DNA of 64,000 nucleotides, from positions 62,001 through 126,000 of the forward strand of contig NZ_JOCT01000006.1 of the NCBI RefSeq assembly GCF_000717875.1. Direction: 5' to 3'. The notes beneath the pieces were generated by a model. The model ran no database searches, was not told where the DNA came from, and saw only the letters and a program-made list of their open reading frames with translations. Both the position numbers and the translations under genes were made by a program. Below, piece by piece: positions 32,955 through 41,973 of this stretch (positions are counted from its first letter, which is position 1; each line of letters opens with the position of its first letter). This DNA comes from Streptomyces sp. NRRL S-455. GTDB taxonomy: Bacteria; Actinomycetota; Actinomycetes; Streptomycetales; Streptomycetaceae.

Positions 32955-32990
32955 GGGTGGGCACCCCGCCGTCGTTCGGGGTGCCCACCC
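32955..32990. terminator. 13-bp stem terminator of the SulP-carbonic anhydrase gene
   Basis: A perfect 13-bp stem (32955-32967 with 32978-32990) has a ten-base loop, located 16 bp past the stop of the minus-strand gene. Confidence 0.9.
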
Positions 32991-33005
32991 TGGCCGGGTG
33001 GCGGC

Positions 33006-35375
33006 TCACGCCGTGAGGTCCGCCTCCCGGACCCGGTCGAAGACGCGCTCGCCGTCCGCGTCGGTGAGCAGGTACGCCTCCGCCTCCCCCACGTGGAAGT
33101 ACATGCCGTGCAGCTCCAACGTGCCCTTCTCCAGGGCCCGGGCCACCGACTCGTGGGCGCGCAGATGCTCCAGCTGCTGGACCACGTTGGTCAGGCAGAG
33201 CTGCTCGACCGCGTCCTCGGGATCCCGCCCTGCGAGTCCGCCCCACGGCAGGCCGTCGTGGGTCATGCGCTCCAGGCTGGGCAGCCCGTGCCGCAGCCAC
33301 CGCTCGAGCGGTGTCCGGGTGCTGCCGGGCTCGGAGCCCAGCAGCGCCTGCATGGCGCCGCATCCCGAGTGCCCGCACACCGTGATGGACCGCACCTGGA
33401 GCACGTCCACGGCGTACTCGATCGCGGCCGCCACCGAGTCGTCGCCGCTCTCCTCGCCGGGCCGCGGGACGAGGTTGCCCACGTTGCGCACCACGAACAG
33501 GTCGCCCGGACCACTGGAGGTGATCATCGACGTGACCAGCCGTGAGTCGGCGCAGGTCAGGAAGAGCTGCGAGGGCCGCTGCCCTTCGCGCGCCAGCCGG
33601 GCCAGCTCGCTGCGCACCAGGGGCGCGGTGTTGCGCTGGAACGCGCTGATGCCACGCGCCAGTTCATGCCCACTGGCTCCTCCGGTGCCCGTCAGGTCCG
33701 GCGCGGAGCGGTCCGTGCCGGCCGGGGCGTGCTCTGCGGGGGGAGTGGACTGGGGGCGTTCGCACTGGTGGTTGCGCCAGGGCGTCCAGGGCCGGCAACG
33801 GCAGCCGGTCGAGGCCTGCGGCTCGGAGATGCGCGTGCCGGGGTGCCGTCCGGTGATCTCGACGGTGCCTCCCTGCGCGGTGTGCGTCTTCTGCCAGTCC
33901 TGCAAGGTCTCGTACGCCGCGTGGTCCATGAACGAACCGTCCAGCTCGACGACCGTGGCGGCGCCGTGGGGCACGAGATGCAGGGCCCGGCTGAGACGTG
34001 GCACCGCGAGGAACGTCAACTGCCCTCTGACGTGTACGTGGTGGACTCCTTCCCTCTCCCTGTGTGTGATGCGGGTGCGGGTGAGGCGGTGCAGGGCGAC
34101 CCCGACGGCCGTGGCGATGCCGAGTGCCACGCCCTGGAGGACGCCGAGGAAGACGACGCCGAGGGTCGTGACGGCGTACACCCAGACTTCTCGGTGGCGC
34201 GTCACCGTGCGGATGTGATGCAGGGACACCATCTGGATGCCGATGGCCATCACCAGGGCGGCGAGCGAGGCCAGCGGGATGAGCTCCAGGACCGGGACCA
34301 TCAGCAGTGTGGCGATCACTACGAAAACGCCGTGCAGCATCGTGGAGTTCCGGCTCACCGCACCCGCGTTCACGTTCGCCGAACTGCGCACGGCGACACC
34401 GGCGATGGGCAGTCCGCCGAGCGAACCGGAGACGATGTTGGCGGCGCCCTGGCCCAGCAGTTCGCGGTCGAGGTCGGAGCGCCCGACGTGGCCGGACGCG
34501 CCCTCTCGGCGGGCGACCAGCTTGTCCACGGCGACCGCGCCGAGCAGTGACTGCACGCTGCACACCAGGGTGATGGTGAGCACCGCGGCGGCGAGGCCGA
34601 GCACGGAGCCCTCGGGCAGTCCGGCCAGGGCGTGGTTGCTCCAGGAGGGCAGGTCGACCTTGGGCAGGCGGAGGCCGGTGAGGGCGGCGGCCGCGGTGGC
34701 TCCGGTGACGGCGACGAGCGCGGCCGGGACCTTGCGCAGCAGGCGGCCTCTCCGGCCCGGCATTCTCGGCCAGAGCAGCAGCAGCGCGAGGGTCAGCACG
34801 CTCACCGACACGGCCTCGGGGCGCATGTGCGCCAACTGGGCGGGCAGGGCACGCAGGTTGCCGGGGACGGAGCTCTGGGGGGTGCCGCCGAGCACGATGT
34901 GCAGCTGGGCCACGGCGATGGTGACGCCGATCCCGGCGAGCATGCCGTGCACGATGGCGGGACTCACGGCAAGGGCGCCGCGCGCCACACGCAGGCAGCC
35001 CAGGCCCAGCTGGGCGAGGCCGGCGAGGATGGTGATGGCGCAGGTCGCCCGCCAGCCGTAGCGCTGGATGAGGTCGGCGGTGACGACGGTGAGTCCGGCG
35101 GCCGGTCCGCTCACCTGGAGCGGGGAGCCGCCGATGCGTCCGGCGACGAGCCCGCCCACGGCGGCGGCGACGAGGCCGGCCTGGAGGGGTGCGCCGGTGG
35201 CGAGGGCGATGCCCAGGGACAAGGGCAGGGCGATCAGGAAGACCGCGATCGAGGCCGACACGTCGGCACCCGCGATCCTGAATCGGCGGGGCCCGGCCGG
35301 CGGCGGGCTGTGGGGTGGATGGGTGCGCTCGGTCCGGTCCGAATCGGCGGCGCGTGCGGGGACGCAGGATGACAT
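33006..35375 (-). CDS. SulP anion transporter fused to beta-carbonic anhydrase
   Basis: A 789-residue fusion. Residues about 30-440 are a SulP permease with 10-12 helices (SASIAVFLIALPLSLGIALA, the GSPLQVSGPAAG motif); about 450-560 form a STAS-like domain (VVELDGSFMDHAAYETLQDW). From about 590 to the end lies a beta-class carbonic anhydrase with zinc ligands in CADSR (about C606) and HSGCG (about H668, C671). ATG 35375 follows GGAG. The pairing suggests bicarbonate uptake linked to CO2/HCO3- interconversion. Such fusions are known in actinobacteria; the transported anion is inferred. Confidence 0.93.
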   Translation of the reverse strand: MSSCVPARAADSDRTERTHPPHSPPPAGPRRFRIAGADVSASIAVFLIALPLSLGIALATGAPLQAGLVAAAVGGLVAGRIGGSPLQVSGPAAGLTVVTADLIQRYGWRATCAITILAGLAQLGLGCLRVARGALAVSPAIVHGMLAGIGVTIAVAQLHIVLGGTPQSSVPGNLRALPAQLAHMRPEAVSVSVLTLALLLLWPRMPGRRGRLLRKVPAALVAVTGATAAAALTGLRLPKVDLPSWSNHALAGLPEGSVLGLAAAVLTITLVCSVQSLLGAVAVDKLVARREGASGHVGRSDLDRELLGQGAANIVSGSLGGLPIAGVAVRSSANVNAGAVSRNSTMLHGVFVVIATLLMVPVLELIPLASLAALVMAIGIQMVSLHHIRTVTRHREVWVYAVTTLGVVFLGVLQGVALGIATAVGVALHRLTRTRITHREREGVHHVHVRGQLTFLAVPRLSRALHLVPHGAATVVELDGSFMDHAAYETLQDWQKTHTAQGGTVEITGRHPGTRISEPQASTGCRCRPWTPWRNHQCERPQSTPPAEHAPAGTDRSAPDLTGTGGASGHELARGISAFQRNTAPLVRSELARLAREGQRPSQLFLTCADSRLVTSMITSSGPGDLFVVRNVGNLVPRPGEESGDDSVAAAIEYAVDVLQVRSITVCGHSGCGAMQALLGSEPGSTRTPLERWLRHGLPSLERMTHDGLPWGGLAGRDPEDAVEQLCLTNVVQQLEHLRAHESVARALEKGTLELHGMYFHVGEAEAYLLTDADGERVFDRVREADLTA

Positions 35376-35672
35376 GTTTTCCCGTCTCCTCCAGGGCTGC
35401 GCGGTCGCGTGACGTGGGGTCCCCGCTCGGGGGGCGGGGTTCTGGTCGCGGCCGTGACTACGGCGTGAATCGGCGGGATGAAGCAACGCTCAGTAAACGA
35501 ATCGTAATGCAGAGTAAAGGGCGAGCATAGATTTTGCGGGCAAATGGGTGAATGGAACACCTATAAGGGTGAAGCGGCTATTTCATCGGCTTGTCGTACT
35601 AATTCCTTCTTCTTCTCATGCGAACTTGGCGGCGCTGTCGGCACCCGAGAGAAGGAAGAAGGTGGGCGACAC

Positions 35673-36938
35673 ATGGCCGCCACCCGCAGGACCGCCGCAG
35701 GTTCTCTGATTGCCGCGATGTGCGCCGCATCCCTCGCCGGTTGCGCGACCGGCGCCCCCCGGGAAAAAGCCCCCGAGCCGCGGAAGCCGAAGCCGGCCCA
35801 GGCGCCGAAGAGCGTGGTCCGGCTGATCGGAGACGGCTCCACCGCCTACACCGGCGCGCAGCCCCACCTGCCCAGGCCCGCGCGGCTGCGGCCCGGTCAG
35901 AAGCCGCCGCAGTTCGTCGTCTTCTCCTGGGACGGCGCGGGCGAGGACAGCCAGAAGCTGTTCTCCCACTTCCGCAAGGTCGCCAGGGAGAACGACGCGA
36001 CCATGACGTACTTCCTGAGCGGCGTGTACATGCTGCCGGACGACAAGCGCGAACTGTACCGGCCGCCGCAGCACTCGCCGGGCCGCTCCGACATCGGCTT
36101 CAACGACCGCCGTGGCATCGCCGCCACCGTGCAGCAGCTCCGCCTGGCCTGGCTGGAGGGCAACGAGATCGGGACCCACTTCAACGGCCACTTCTGCGGC
36201 AGCGGCGGCGGGGTCGGTGAGTGGTCGGTGAAGGACTGGAAGGACGAGATCGCCCAGGCCAAGCAGTTCGTGAAGACCTGGAAGACCAACACCGGCCTGA
36301 AGAACGCGTCGCCGCTCCCCTTCGACTACGACAAGGAGCTCATCGGCGCGCGCACACCCTGTCTGGAGGGGCAGCGGAACTTCATCAGGGCGGCCCGCGA
36401 CCTGGGCTTCCGCTACGACACCAGCGGCGTCAACGACCAGGTCTGGCCGGGCAGAAAGGGCGGCCTGTGGGACCTGTCCATGCAGCTCGTGCCGTTCCCC
36501 GGCCACTCCTACGAGCAGCTCACCATGGACTACAACTTCATGGTCAACCAGTCGGGCACCGACACCCAGGGCGACCCCGCCAAGCACGCCTTCTGGGGCG
36601 ACCAGATGCGCGACGGCCTGCTCGGGGGCTTCTACCGGGCCTACCACGGCAACCGCGCGCCGCTGATCATCGGCAACCACTTCGAATCCTGGAACGGCGG
36701 CACCTACATGCGGGCCGTCGAGGAGGTCATCGAGGCGGTGTGCACCAAGAAGGAGGTGCGCTGTGTCTCGTTCCGGCAGCTGGCGGACTGGCTGGACGCC
36801 CAGGACCCCAGGACGCTGGAGAAGCTGCGGACGCTCAAGGTAGGCGAGGCGCCGAGGCAGGGCTGGGCGTCCTTCCTCGCGGGTCGGCCCACTCCGGCTC
36901 AGAAGGGGGCGCCCAAGGCTCCGGCCGCCAGGGGATAG
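35673..36938 (+). CDS. lipoprotein with polysaccharide deacetylase-like fold
   Basis: A 421-residue protein with a lipoprotein signal (SLIAAMCAASLAGC, lipid Cys about residue 25). The mature part resembles NodB/polysaccharide deacetylases: VVFSWDGAGEDSQKLFSHF in place of the usual TFDDG, then WLEGNEIGTHFNGH (H-x3-H metal motif), and late strands LIIGNHFESWNGG. The first catalytic Asp-Asp is replaced by WDGAGED, so activity is uncertain. ATG 35673 follows GGTGGG; a longer ATG 35544 would bury the signal peptide. It is probably exported to the cell surface and acts on, or binds, a glycan. Confidence 0.85.
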   Translation: MAATRRTAAGSLIAAMCAASLAGCATGAPREKAPEPRKPKPAQAPKSVVRLIGDGSTAYTGAQPHLPRPARLRPGQKPPQFVVFSWDGAGEDSQKLFSHFRKVARENDATMTYFLSGVYMLPDDKRELYRPPQHSPGRSDIGFNDRRGIAATVQQLRLAWLEGNEIGTHFNGHFCGSGGGVGEWSVKDWKDEIAQAKQFVKTWKTNTGLKNASPLPFDYDKELIGARTPCLEGQRNFIRAARDLGFRYDTSGVNDQVWPGRKGGLWDLSMQLVPFPGHSYEQLTMDYNFMVNQSGTDTQGDPAKHAFWGDQMRDGLLGGFYRAYHGNRAPLIIGNHFESWNGGTYMRAVEEVIEAVCTKKEVRCVSFRQLADWLDAQDPRTLEKLRTLKVGEAPRQGWASFLAGRPTPAQKGAPKAPAARG

Positions 36939-36998
36939 CCGCGTGAAGAAGGCCACTCCACCGCCGGGCGGACCCCCGGGGTGCGTAGGGTCGTACTC

Positions 36999-37823
36999 AT
37001 GAGTACAGCAGGCGCGACCGCCGACCCCCTCGCATCACTGGGCGACCTGCCCGGCGTGGCCGAGTCCGTGGAGTCCGTGCGCAAGGCCGTGGACCGGGTC
37101 TACGGCCACCGGATCATGCGCCGGCGCAGCAACGCGATCACCTCCGAGGCGGCCCTGCGCGGGGCACGCGGCTCAGCGGCGCTGTCCGGCGCGGACTGGG
37201 CGCTCGAGGAAGTGCGCCGGCGTACGGACTTCAGCGGTGACGACGAGGCCCGCGCCGTGGGAGCGGCCCTGCGGCTCACCGCGGAGGCTGGGCAGCTGCT
37301 GTCGATCTGGCGGCAGTCGCCCCTGCGGGTGCTGGCCCGGCTGCACCTGGTGGCTGCGGCCGGCAAGGCGGACCAGGTGGGGCGGCCCCGGCAGGAGGGT
37401 GAGCCGGTCGACGACCCGCTCAACGGGCTGCCGCTGCCGAGTGCGGCGGAGGCGCACGGCAGGCTGGAAGGGCTGGGCGGGCTGATCATCGCCGGGAGTT
37501 CCGCGCCGGCCCTGGTGACGGCTGCCGTGGTGCACGGCGAGCTGCTGGCGCTGCGTCCCTTCACGTCCCACAACGGCCTGGTCGCGCGCACGGCCGAACG
37601 CATCGTCCTGGTCGGCAGCGGCCTGGACCCGAAGTCGGTCTGCCCGGCCGAGGTCGGACACGCCGAGCTGGGCCGCGAGGCCTACCTGGAAGCGCTGGAC
37701 GGGTATGTCTCCGGCACCCCGGAAGGCATGGCCGCCTGGATCGCCCACTGCGGCCGGGCGGTGGAGCTGGGGGCGCGCGAGTCGACGGCGGTGTGCGAGG
37801 CGTTGCAGCGCGGAGCGGCGTGA
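36999..37823 (+). CDS. Fic/DOC-like protein lacking the catalytic His
   Basis: A 274-residue protein. The C-terminal half contains LRPFTSHNGLVARTAERIVL, which lines up with the Fic signature HPFxxGNGRxxR but has Arg in place of His, a non-Gly spacer and Leu instead of the first Arg. An N-terminal segment GSAALSGADWALEEVR resembles the class II inhibitory helix (S-x3-E-G) with the Glu lost. The protein may bind a nucleotide without transferring AMP. Homologues in other Streptomyces keep the same form, so it is not a recent mutation (recalled, not checked). It stands 60 bp behind the deacetylase-like gene. Confidence 0.7.
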   Translation: MSTAGATADPLASLGDLPGVAESVESVRKAVDRVYGHRIMRRRSNAITSEAALRGARGSAALSGADWALEEVRRRTDFSGDDEARAVGAALRLTAEAGQLLSIWRQSPLRVLARLHLVAAAGKADQVGRPRQEGEPVDDPLNGLPLPSAAEAHGRLEGLGGLIIAGSSAPALVTAAVVHGELLALRPFTSHNGLVARTAERIVLVGSGLDPKSVCPAEVGHAELGREAYLEALDGYVSGTPEGMAAWIAHCGRAVELGARESTAVCEALQRGAA

Positions 37824-37843
37824 AAGCTGACGGGAAAAGAGAT

Positions 37844-37871
37844 GCGGCGGTACGAGATCTCGTACCGCCGC
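37844..37871. terminator. 28-bp perfect palindrome downstream of Fic-like gene
   Basis: The two 14-base halves (37844-37857 and 37858-37871) are exact complements with no spacer, starting 20 bp after the stop. This can form a terminator, with the central bases as loop. The remaining 286 bp to the HAD stop hold no supported gene. Confidence 0.8.
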
Positions 37872-38157
37872 TGGCATGAGCACCGGGTTACCAAGCGTCC
37901 TCGATATATGCCCATCAGGTCGGGAACTTTGCCCGTCACCTGGTGCGGCTGGCCCGTAATCGACGGGTCGACGTCGCGTGGGTGCCCGGTGTTCATGCGC
38001 GGTCCGTGGGGCCAAATGCGTATTTAAGGTGATCCTCTCGGATGTCCTTGGTCTCGCGGGCCGTTGACTCCTTTGTACTCCTGACTCACAGGAAGCGGAA
38101 GCCCGGACTGCACTTCTTTACTTTCGGGTGCGCATACGACGTCGGGTCGTTCCCAGG

Positions 38158-38991
38158 TCAAGCGGCTGTCGCCCGGCGCCGGTTCGCGAACCAGACCAGA
38201 CCGGCTGTGGCCGCCGCGGCGCCTATCGCGGCGACCGCGACCAGCGCCGGACGCGGCGGTACGGAGAACGAGGGGATGCGCTGCTTGAGCCGGACCGGAC
38301 GGTGGAAGTCCAGGATCGGCCACCCGCGCGCGAGGGCCTCGCGGCGCAGCGCACGGTCCGGGTTCACCGCATGGGGGTGGCCGACGGACTCGAGCATGGG
38401 GACGTCGGTCGCCGAGTCGCTGTAGGCGTAGCAGCGGCTGAGGTCGTACCCCTCGGACGCGGCCAGCTCCTTGATGGCCTCGGCCTTGGTCGGGCCGTAG
38501 GCGTAGTACTCCACCTCGCCGGTGAAGCAGCCGTCGTCGCCCACGACCATGCGGGTCGCCACCACGCGGTCCGCGCCGAGCAGCTCGCCGATCGGCTCGA
38601 CGACCTCCGCGCCCGACGTGGACACGATCACGACGTCGCGGCCGGCGGTGTGGTGCTCCTCGATGAGGGAGGCGGCCTCGTCGTAGATGATCGGATCGAT
38701 CAGATCGTGCAGCGTCTCGGCGACGATCTCCTTGACCTGCTGCACGTTCCATCCGCGGCACAGCGCGGACAGATACGAGCGCATGCGCTCCATCTGCTCG
38801 TGGTCGGCACCGCCGGCGAGGAAGACGAACTGGGCATATGCAGTTCGCAGGACAGCCCTTCGGTTGATCAGGCCGCCTTGGTAGAACGACTTGCTGAAGG
38901 TGAGCGTGCTCGACTTCGCAATGACCGTCTTGTCCAGGTCGAAGAACGCCGCGGTGCGGGGCAAGGAGTGGTTTTCCACGCCCCTGAGCAT
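38158..38991 (-). CDS. HAD-superfamily subfamily IB hydrolase with C-terminal membrane helix
   Basis: A 277-residue SerB-like phosphatase: motif I FFDLDKTVI, motif II VSTSGAE, and motif III/IV KAEAIKEL and YSDSATDVPML. Residues about 250-270 form a single membrane helix followed by Arg-rich residues, so the catalytic domain faces the cytoplasm. The ATG at 38991 lacks a good ribosome-binding site; GTG 38979 is an alternative. In mycobacteria the homologue (Rv3661) lies next to the 6C/B11 RNA and the Ssd gene, the same layout as here. The substrate is unknown. Confidence 0.92.
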   Translation of the reverse strand: MLRGVENHSLPRTAAFFDLDKTVIAKSSTLTFSKSFYQGGLINRRAVLRTAYAQFVFLAGGADHEQMERMRSYLSALCRGWNVQQVKEIVAETLHDLIDPIIYDEAASLIEEHHTAGRDVVIVSTSGAEVVEPIGELLGADRVVATRMVVGDDGCFTGEVEYYAYGPTKAEAIKELAASEGYDLSRCYAYSDSATDVPMLESVGHPHAVNPDRALRREALARGWPILDFHRPVRLKQRIPSFSVPPRPALVAVAAIGAAAATAGLVWFANRRRATAA

Positions 38992-39063
38992 AGGGGCAGC
39001 CCATTCGGCGTAAGGTGGGGCGCGTGGGTTTGCCTGAGAGGGCTCTCGGGTACACCATGGAAG

Positions 39064-39165
39064 TCACGGATCGTTCGCGACCGTGCTAACCCGGCCCGAC
39101 TCCTCCCCCCCCGAGTCGGCCGTGGGGACGACCCCCGCTCTCCCCCCCGGCGGGGGTCGTCGCAT
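39064..39165 (+). ncRNA. 6C small RNA
   Basis: Two hairpins with C-rich loops follow each other: CCGACTC 39096-39102 with GAGTCGG 39113-39119 and a loop holding eight C in a row, then a 12-bp stem 39127-39138 with 39150-39161 and a loop with seven C. This is the definition of the actinobacterial 6C RNA, and the place between a HAD-IB gene and an Ssd/CpaE gene is the same as for B11 in M. tuberculosis. The 5' end is placed from a possible -10 (TACACC, 39051-39056) and is approximate. The second hairpin doubles as terminator. The C-rich loops pair with G-rich ribosome-binding regions of target mRNAs. Confidence 0.88.
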
Positions 39166-39574
39166 GTCCGGGTGGGTTTTCTCCTTCTTCGCGCGGTCAG
39201 AGTGCTGCCGGGGTGCTGCGAGGGGCAGCAGATTGTCATGGGCATGACTCTTCACCGTATGTAGCCGCCGGACTGCCCTGCGGGAGTCGCACAAGGGGTC
39301 TGCGGGGGCCACCGGTATGGGTGACGACGATATTCACAACCCTCGGGACGTCCACAGTTATCCACCAAGATCCACACGAAATCCGAGATCGCTGCACCGT
39401 GATTCCAGCGCGCCCCGGTCGCGGCGAGTTCATCGCCGGTTCCGATTCGCGGGGGCGTTTGGCCGGTTTACGTCGGCCGTTCATAGGGAGGCCGCCTTGT
39501 CGGTTCTTCCCACGATCGGAAATCGCGGGGCCGCGGAGGCCGCGCGAGCCATGCAGCGAAGGGGGATGGAGACC
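39166..39574. other. 409-bp leader region between 6C RNA and Ssd-like gene
   Basis: An open frame extends through it in the Ssd frame from 39317, but its composition (Arg/Ser-rich, no domain) and lack of ribosome-binding site make it unlikely to be translated. The region holds three helically phased TCCAC repeats (39351-39376). The promoter for the tad operon is expected here. Confidence 0.5.
39351..39376. repeat. three TCCAC motifs at exact 10-bp spacing
   Basis: TCCACA (39351), TCCACC (39361) and TCCACA (39371) repeat with a 10-bp period; the middle one is TTATCCACC, one base from the DnaA box TTATCCACA. The flanking ones match 7 of 9. This may be a cluster of weak DnaA boxes, or a site for another helix-phased activator upstream of the Ssd/tad operon. 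Confidence 0.55.
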
Positions 39575-40678
39575 GTGGCCGGAACCGTCACACACGATCC
39601 GCCGCCGGCCGCCGGAGGGCGGCAGGGCGGACCGCTGATCGTCACCGAGGACACCGAGCTCCTCGACGATCTGCTGCGCCTGTGCGCGGCGGCCGGCGCG
39701 ACACCCGAGGTGCACCACGGGGTGCCGGAGCGCAGAGGCAGCTGGGAGGCCGCGCCCCTCGTCCTCGTGGGCGACGATGCGGCGCGGCGCCTGCGCGGGG
39801 CCGCGCGCAGACGGGGAGTCGTCCTCGTCGGACGCGACCCGGACGACTCCGGGGTGTGGCGGCGTGCCGTCGAGATCGGCGCCGAGCACGTCCTGATGCT
39901 GCCCGACGGCGAGCAGTGGCTGGTCGACCGCATCGCCGACGTCGCAGAGGGCGTCGGCCGGCCCGCGCTCACCGTGGGCGTCATCGGCGGCCGGGGCGGG
40001 GCCGGAGCGTCCACGCTCGCGTGCGCGCTCGCCGTCACCTCCGCGAGGGAGGGACTGCGCACCCTCCTCGTGGACGCCGATCCGCTGGGTGGCGGGCTCG
40101 ACGTACTCCTCGGCGGAGAGACGGCCGACGGACTGCGCTGGCCCGCGTTCGCCGCCTCACGCGGACGGGTCGGCGGCGGCGCCCTGGAGGAGTCGCTCCC
40201 TGAGCTGCACTCGCTGCGGGTGCTCAGCTGGGACCGGGGCGACCGGATCGCCGTCCCGCCCCAGGCGGTGCGCGCGGTCCTCGCGGCGGCCCGGCGCCGG
40301 GGCGGCACCGTCGTGGTCGATCTGCCGCGCCGCGTCGACGACGGCGTCGCCGAAGTCCTCACCCAGCTGGACGTCGGCGTGCTGGTGGTGCCCGCGGAAC
40401 TGCGGGCCGTCGCGGCGGCCGGGCGGGTGGCGTCCGCCGTCGGCATGGTCCTGCGCGATCTGCGGGTGGCGGTCCGCGGGCCCTACCCGCCGGGGCTCGA
40501 CGAACGCGAGGTGGCACGGCTGCTCGGACTACCCCTGGTCGGCGAGGTGCCGGTCGAGCCGGGGCTGCTGCGCCCGGACGGGGCCACGGCGCCTCCGGGT
40601 GGCGTCCCGCGCGGACCGCTCGCCCGCTTCTGCAAGGGGTTCTGGGAGCGGGCGCTCGTCGAGGCGGGTGCCGCATGA
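39575..40678 (+). CDS. Ssd/CpaE-like MinD-family ATPase of the tad operon
   Basis: A 367-residue protein. A receiver-like N-terminal part (about 20-135) is followed by a deviant MinD/ParA ATPase (about 138-340): GVIGGRGGAGASTLACALA is the Walker A site with Ala-Ser in place of Lys-Thr, and TLLVDADPLGGGLDVLLGG is switch I. The Walker A Lys is missing (GGAGAST), so ATP turnover may be weak. GTG 39575 is chosen since the upstream codons are not protein-like. Homologues near tadA are called septum-site determining or CpaE-like; CpaE localises pilus machinery. The ATGA overlap couples it to tadA. Confidence 0.85.
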   Translation: MAGTVTHDPPPAAGGRQGGPLIVTEDTELLDDLLRLCAAAGATPEVHHGVPERRGSWEAAPLVLVGDDAARRLRGAARRRGVVLVGRDPDDSGVWRRAVEIGAEHVLMLPDGEQWLVDRIADVAEGVGRPALTVGVIGGRGGAGASTLACALAVTSAREGLRTLLVDADPLGGGLDVLLGGETADGLRWPAFAASRGRVGGGALEESLPELHSLRVLSWDRGDRIAVPPQAVRAVLAAARRRGGTVVVDLPRRVDDGVAEVLTQLDVGVLVVPAELRAVAAAGRVASAVGMVLRDLRVAVRGPYPPGLDEREVARLLGLPLVGEVPVEPGLLRPDGATAPPGGVPRGPLARFCKGFWERALVEAGAA

Positions 40679-41973
40679 GCGCGGCGACCGGCACGGTGTC
40701 CGGAGCCGAGGACGCCGGCCTGCTCGACGGAGTACGGCGGTGGCTCGCCGAGAGCGGTGCCGAGCCGACACCCGCGCGTGTGGCACAGGCCCTGCGGGAG
40801 CAGGGACGGGTGCTCGGCGACGCGGAAGTCCTGGGGGCCGCCGCCCAGTTGCGGTCCGAGCTGGTCGGCAGCGGGCCTCTGGAGCCGTTGCTCGCCGACC
40901 CGTCTGTGACGGACGTGCTGGTGTCGGCTCCCGACCGGGTCTGGGTGGACCGGGGCGGCGGACTGGAGCTCACGCCGGTGCGCTTCGCGGACGCGGCGGC
41001 CGTACGACGGCTCGCCCAGCGTCTCGCCGCGGTGGCCGGGCGCCGCCTGGACGACGCCCGGCCCTGGGCCGACGCCCGGCTGCCCGACGGAACGCGGCTG
41101 CACGCGGTGCTCCCGCCCGTGGCCGTGGACTGTGCCTGCCTCTCGCTGCGGGTCGTACGGCCGCGTGCCTTCACACTCGGCGAGCTGGTCACGGCGGGCA
41201 CGGTGCCGCCGGGCGGGGACCGCGTGCTGCGGGCGCTGCTCGACGCGCGGCTGTCCTTCCTCGTCAGCGGGGGCACGGGCACCGGCAAGACGACGCTGCT
41301 GAGCGCCCTGCTGGGGCTGGTGGGAGCGGACGAACGGATCGTCCTGGCGGAGGACTCGGCGGAACTGCGGCCGGACCATCCGCACGTCGTGCGGTTGGAG
41401 AGCAGACCCGCCAACCAGGAGAGCGCGGGCCTCGTCACGCTCGAGGACCTGGTGCGCCAGGCGCTGCGGATGCGTCCCGACCGGCTGGTCGTGGGCGAGG
41501 TGCGGGGGCCCGAAGTGGTGCATCTGCTGGCCGCGCTGAACACCGGCCACGAGGGCGGGTGCGGGACGGTGCACGCCAATGCCGCCGCCGACGTACCGGC
41601 CCGCTTGGAGGCGCTCGGCACGGCCGCCGGGCTCGACCGGGCCGCACTGCACAGTCAGGTGGCCGCCGCCCTCTCCGTGGTGCTGCACCTCGTACGCGAC
41701 CGGGCCGGGCGGCGGCGGATCGCCGAGGTGCACGTGCTGGAGCGGGACCCGACGGGACTGGTGCGGACGGTGCCGGCCCTGCGGTGGGGAGCGGAGGCCT
41801 TCGTGCGTGAGCGGGGGTGGGAACGGCTGCGGGGTCTGCTCCGCGACGACGTGACCGGCGGCGGGGCGGGTGCGGCCGGCCGTGCGCCGGTGGGAGGAGC
41901 CGGCGATGGCGGGGACGGAGGCGGACGGTTGACGACCGGACGGGGAGGACCGGGGGATGGCGGCGGTGGCTGA
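40675..41973 (+). CDS. tadA: TadA/CpaF secretion ATPase (Flp pilus assembly)
   Basis: A 432-residue type II/IV secretion ATPase. An N-terminal helical domain is followed by Walker A SGGTGTGKTTLLSALL, the Asp box DERIVLAEDSAELRPDHPHV, the Walker B MRPDRLVVGEVRGPEV, and the His box ALNTGHEGGCGTVHANAA. The last 35 residues are Gly-rich and low complexity. It overlaps the Ssd gene (ATGA) and the tadB gene by 17 bp. It powers assembly of Flp-type pili or a secretion pseudopilus at the membrane. Confidence 0.95.
   Translation: MSAATGTVSGAEDAGLLDGVRRWLAESGAEPTPARVAQALREQGRVLGDAEVLGAAAQLRSELVGSGPLEPLLADPSVTDVLVSAPDRVWVDRGGGLELTPVRFADAAAVRRLAQRLAAVAGRRLDDARPWADARLPDGTRLHAVLPPVAVDCACLSLRVVRPRAFTLGELVTAGTVPPGGDRVLRALLDARLSFLVSGGTGTGKTTLLSALLGLVGADERIVLAEDSAELRPDHPHVVRLESRPANQESAGLVTLEDLVRQALRMRPDRLVVGEVRGPEVVHLLAALNTGHEGGCGTVHANAAADVPARLEALGTAAGLDRAALHSQVAAALSVVLHLVRDRAGRRRIAEVHVLERDPTGLVRTVPALRWGAEAFVRERGWERLRGLLRDDVTGGGAGAAGRAPVGGAGDGGDGGGRLTTGRGGPGDGGGG

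Noticed and set aside
35544..35672. N-terminal extension of the deacetylase-like lipoprotein
   Set aside because: It would place 43 residues before the lipoprotein signal and remove its function; ATG 35673 with GGTGGG upstream fits better.
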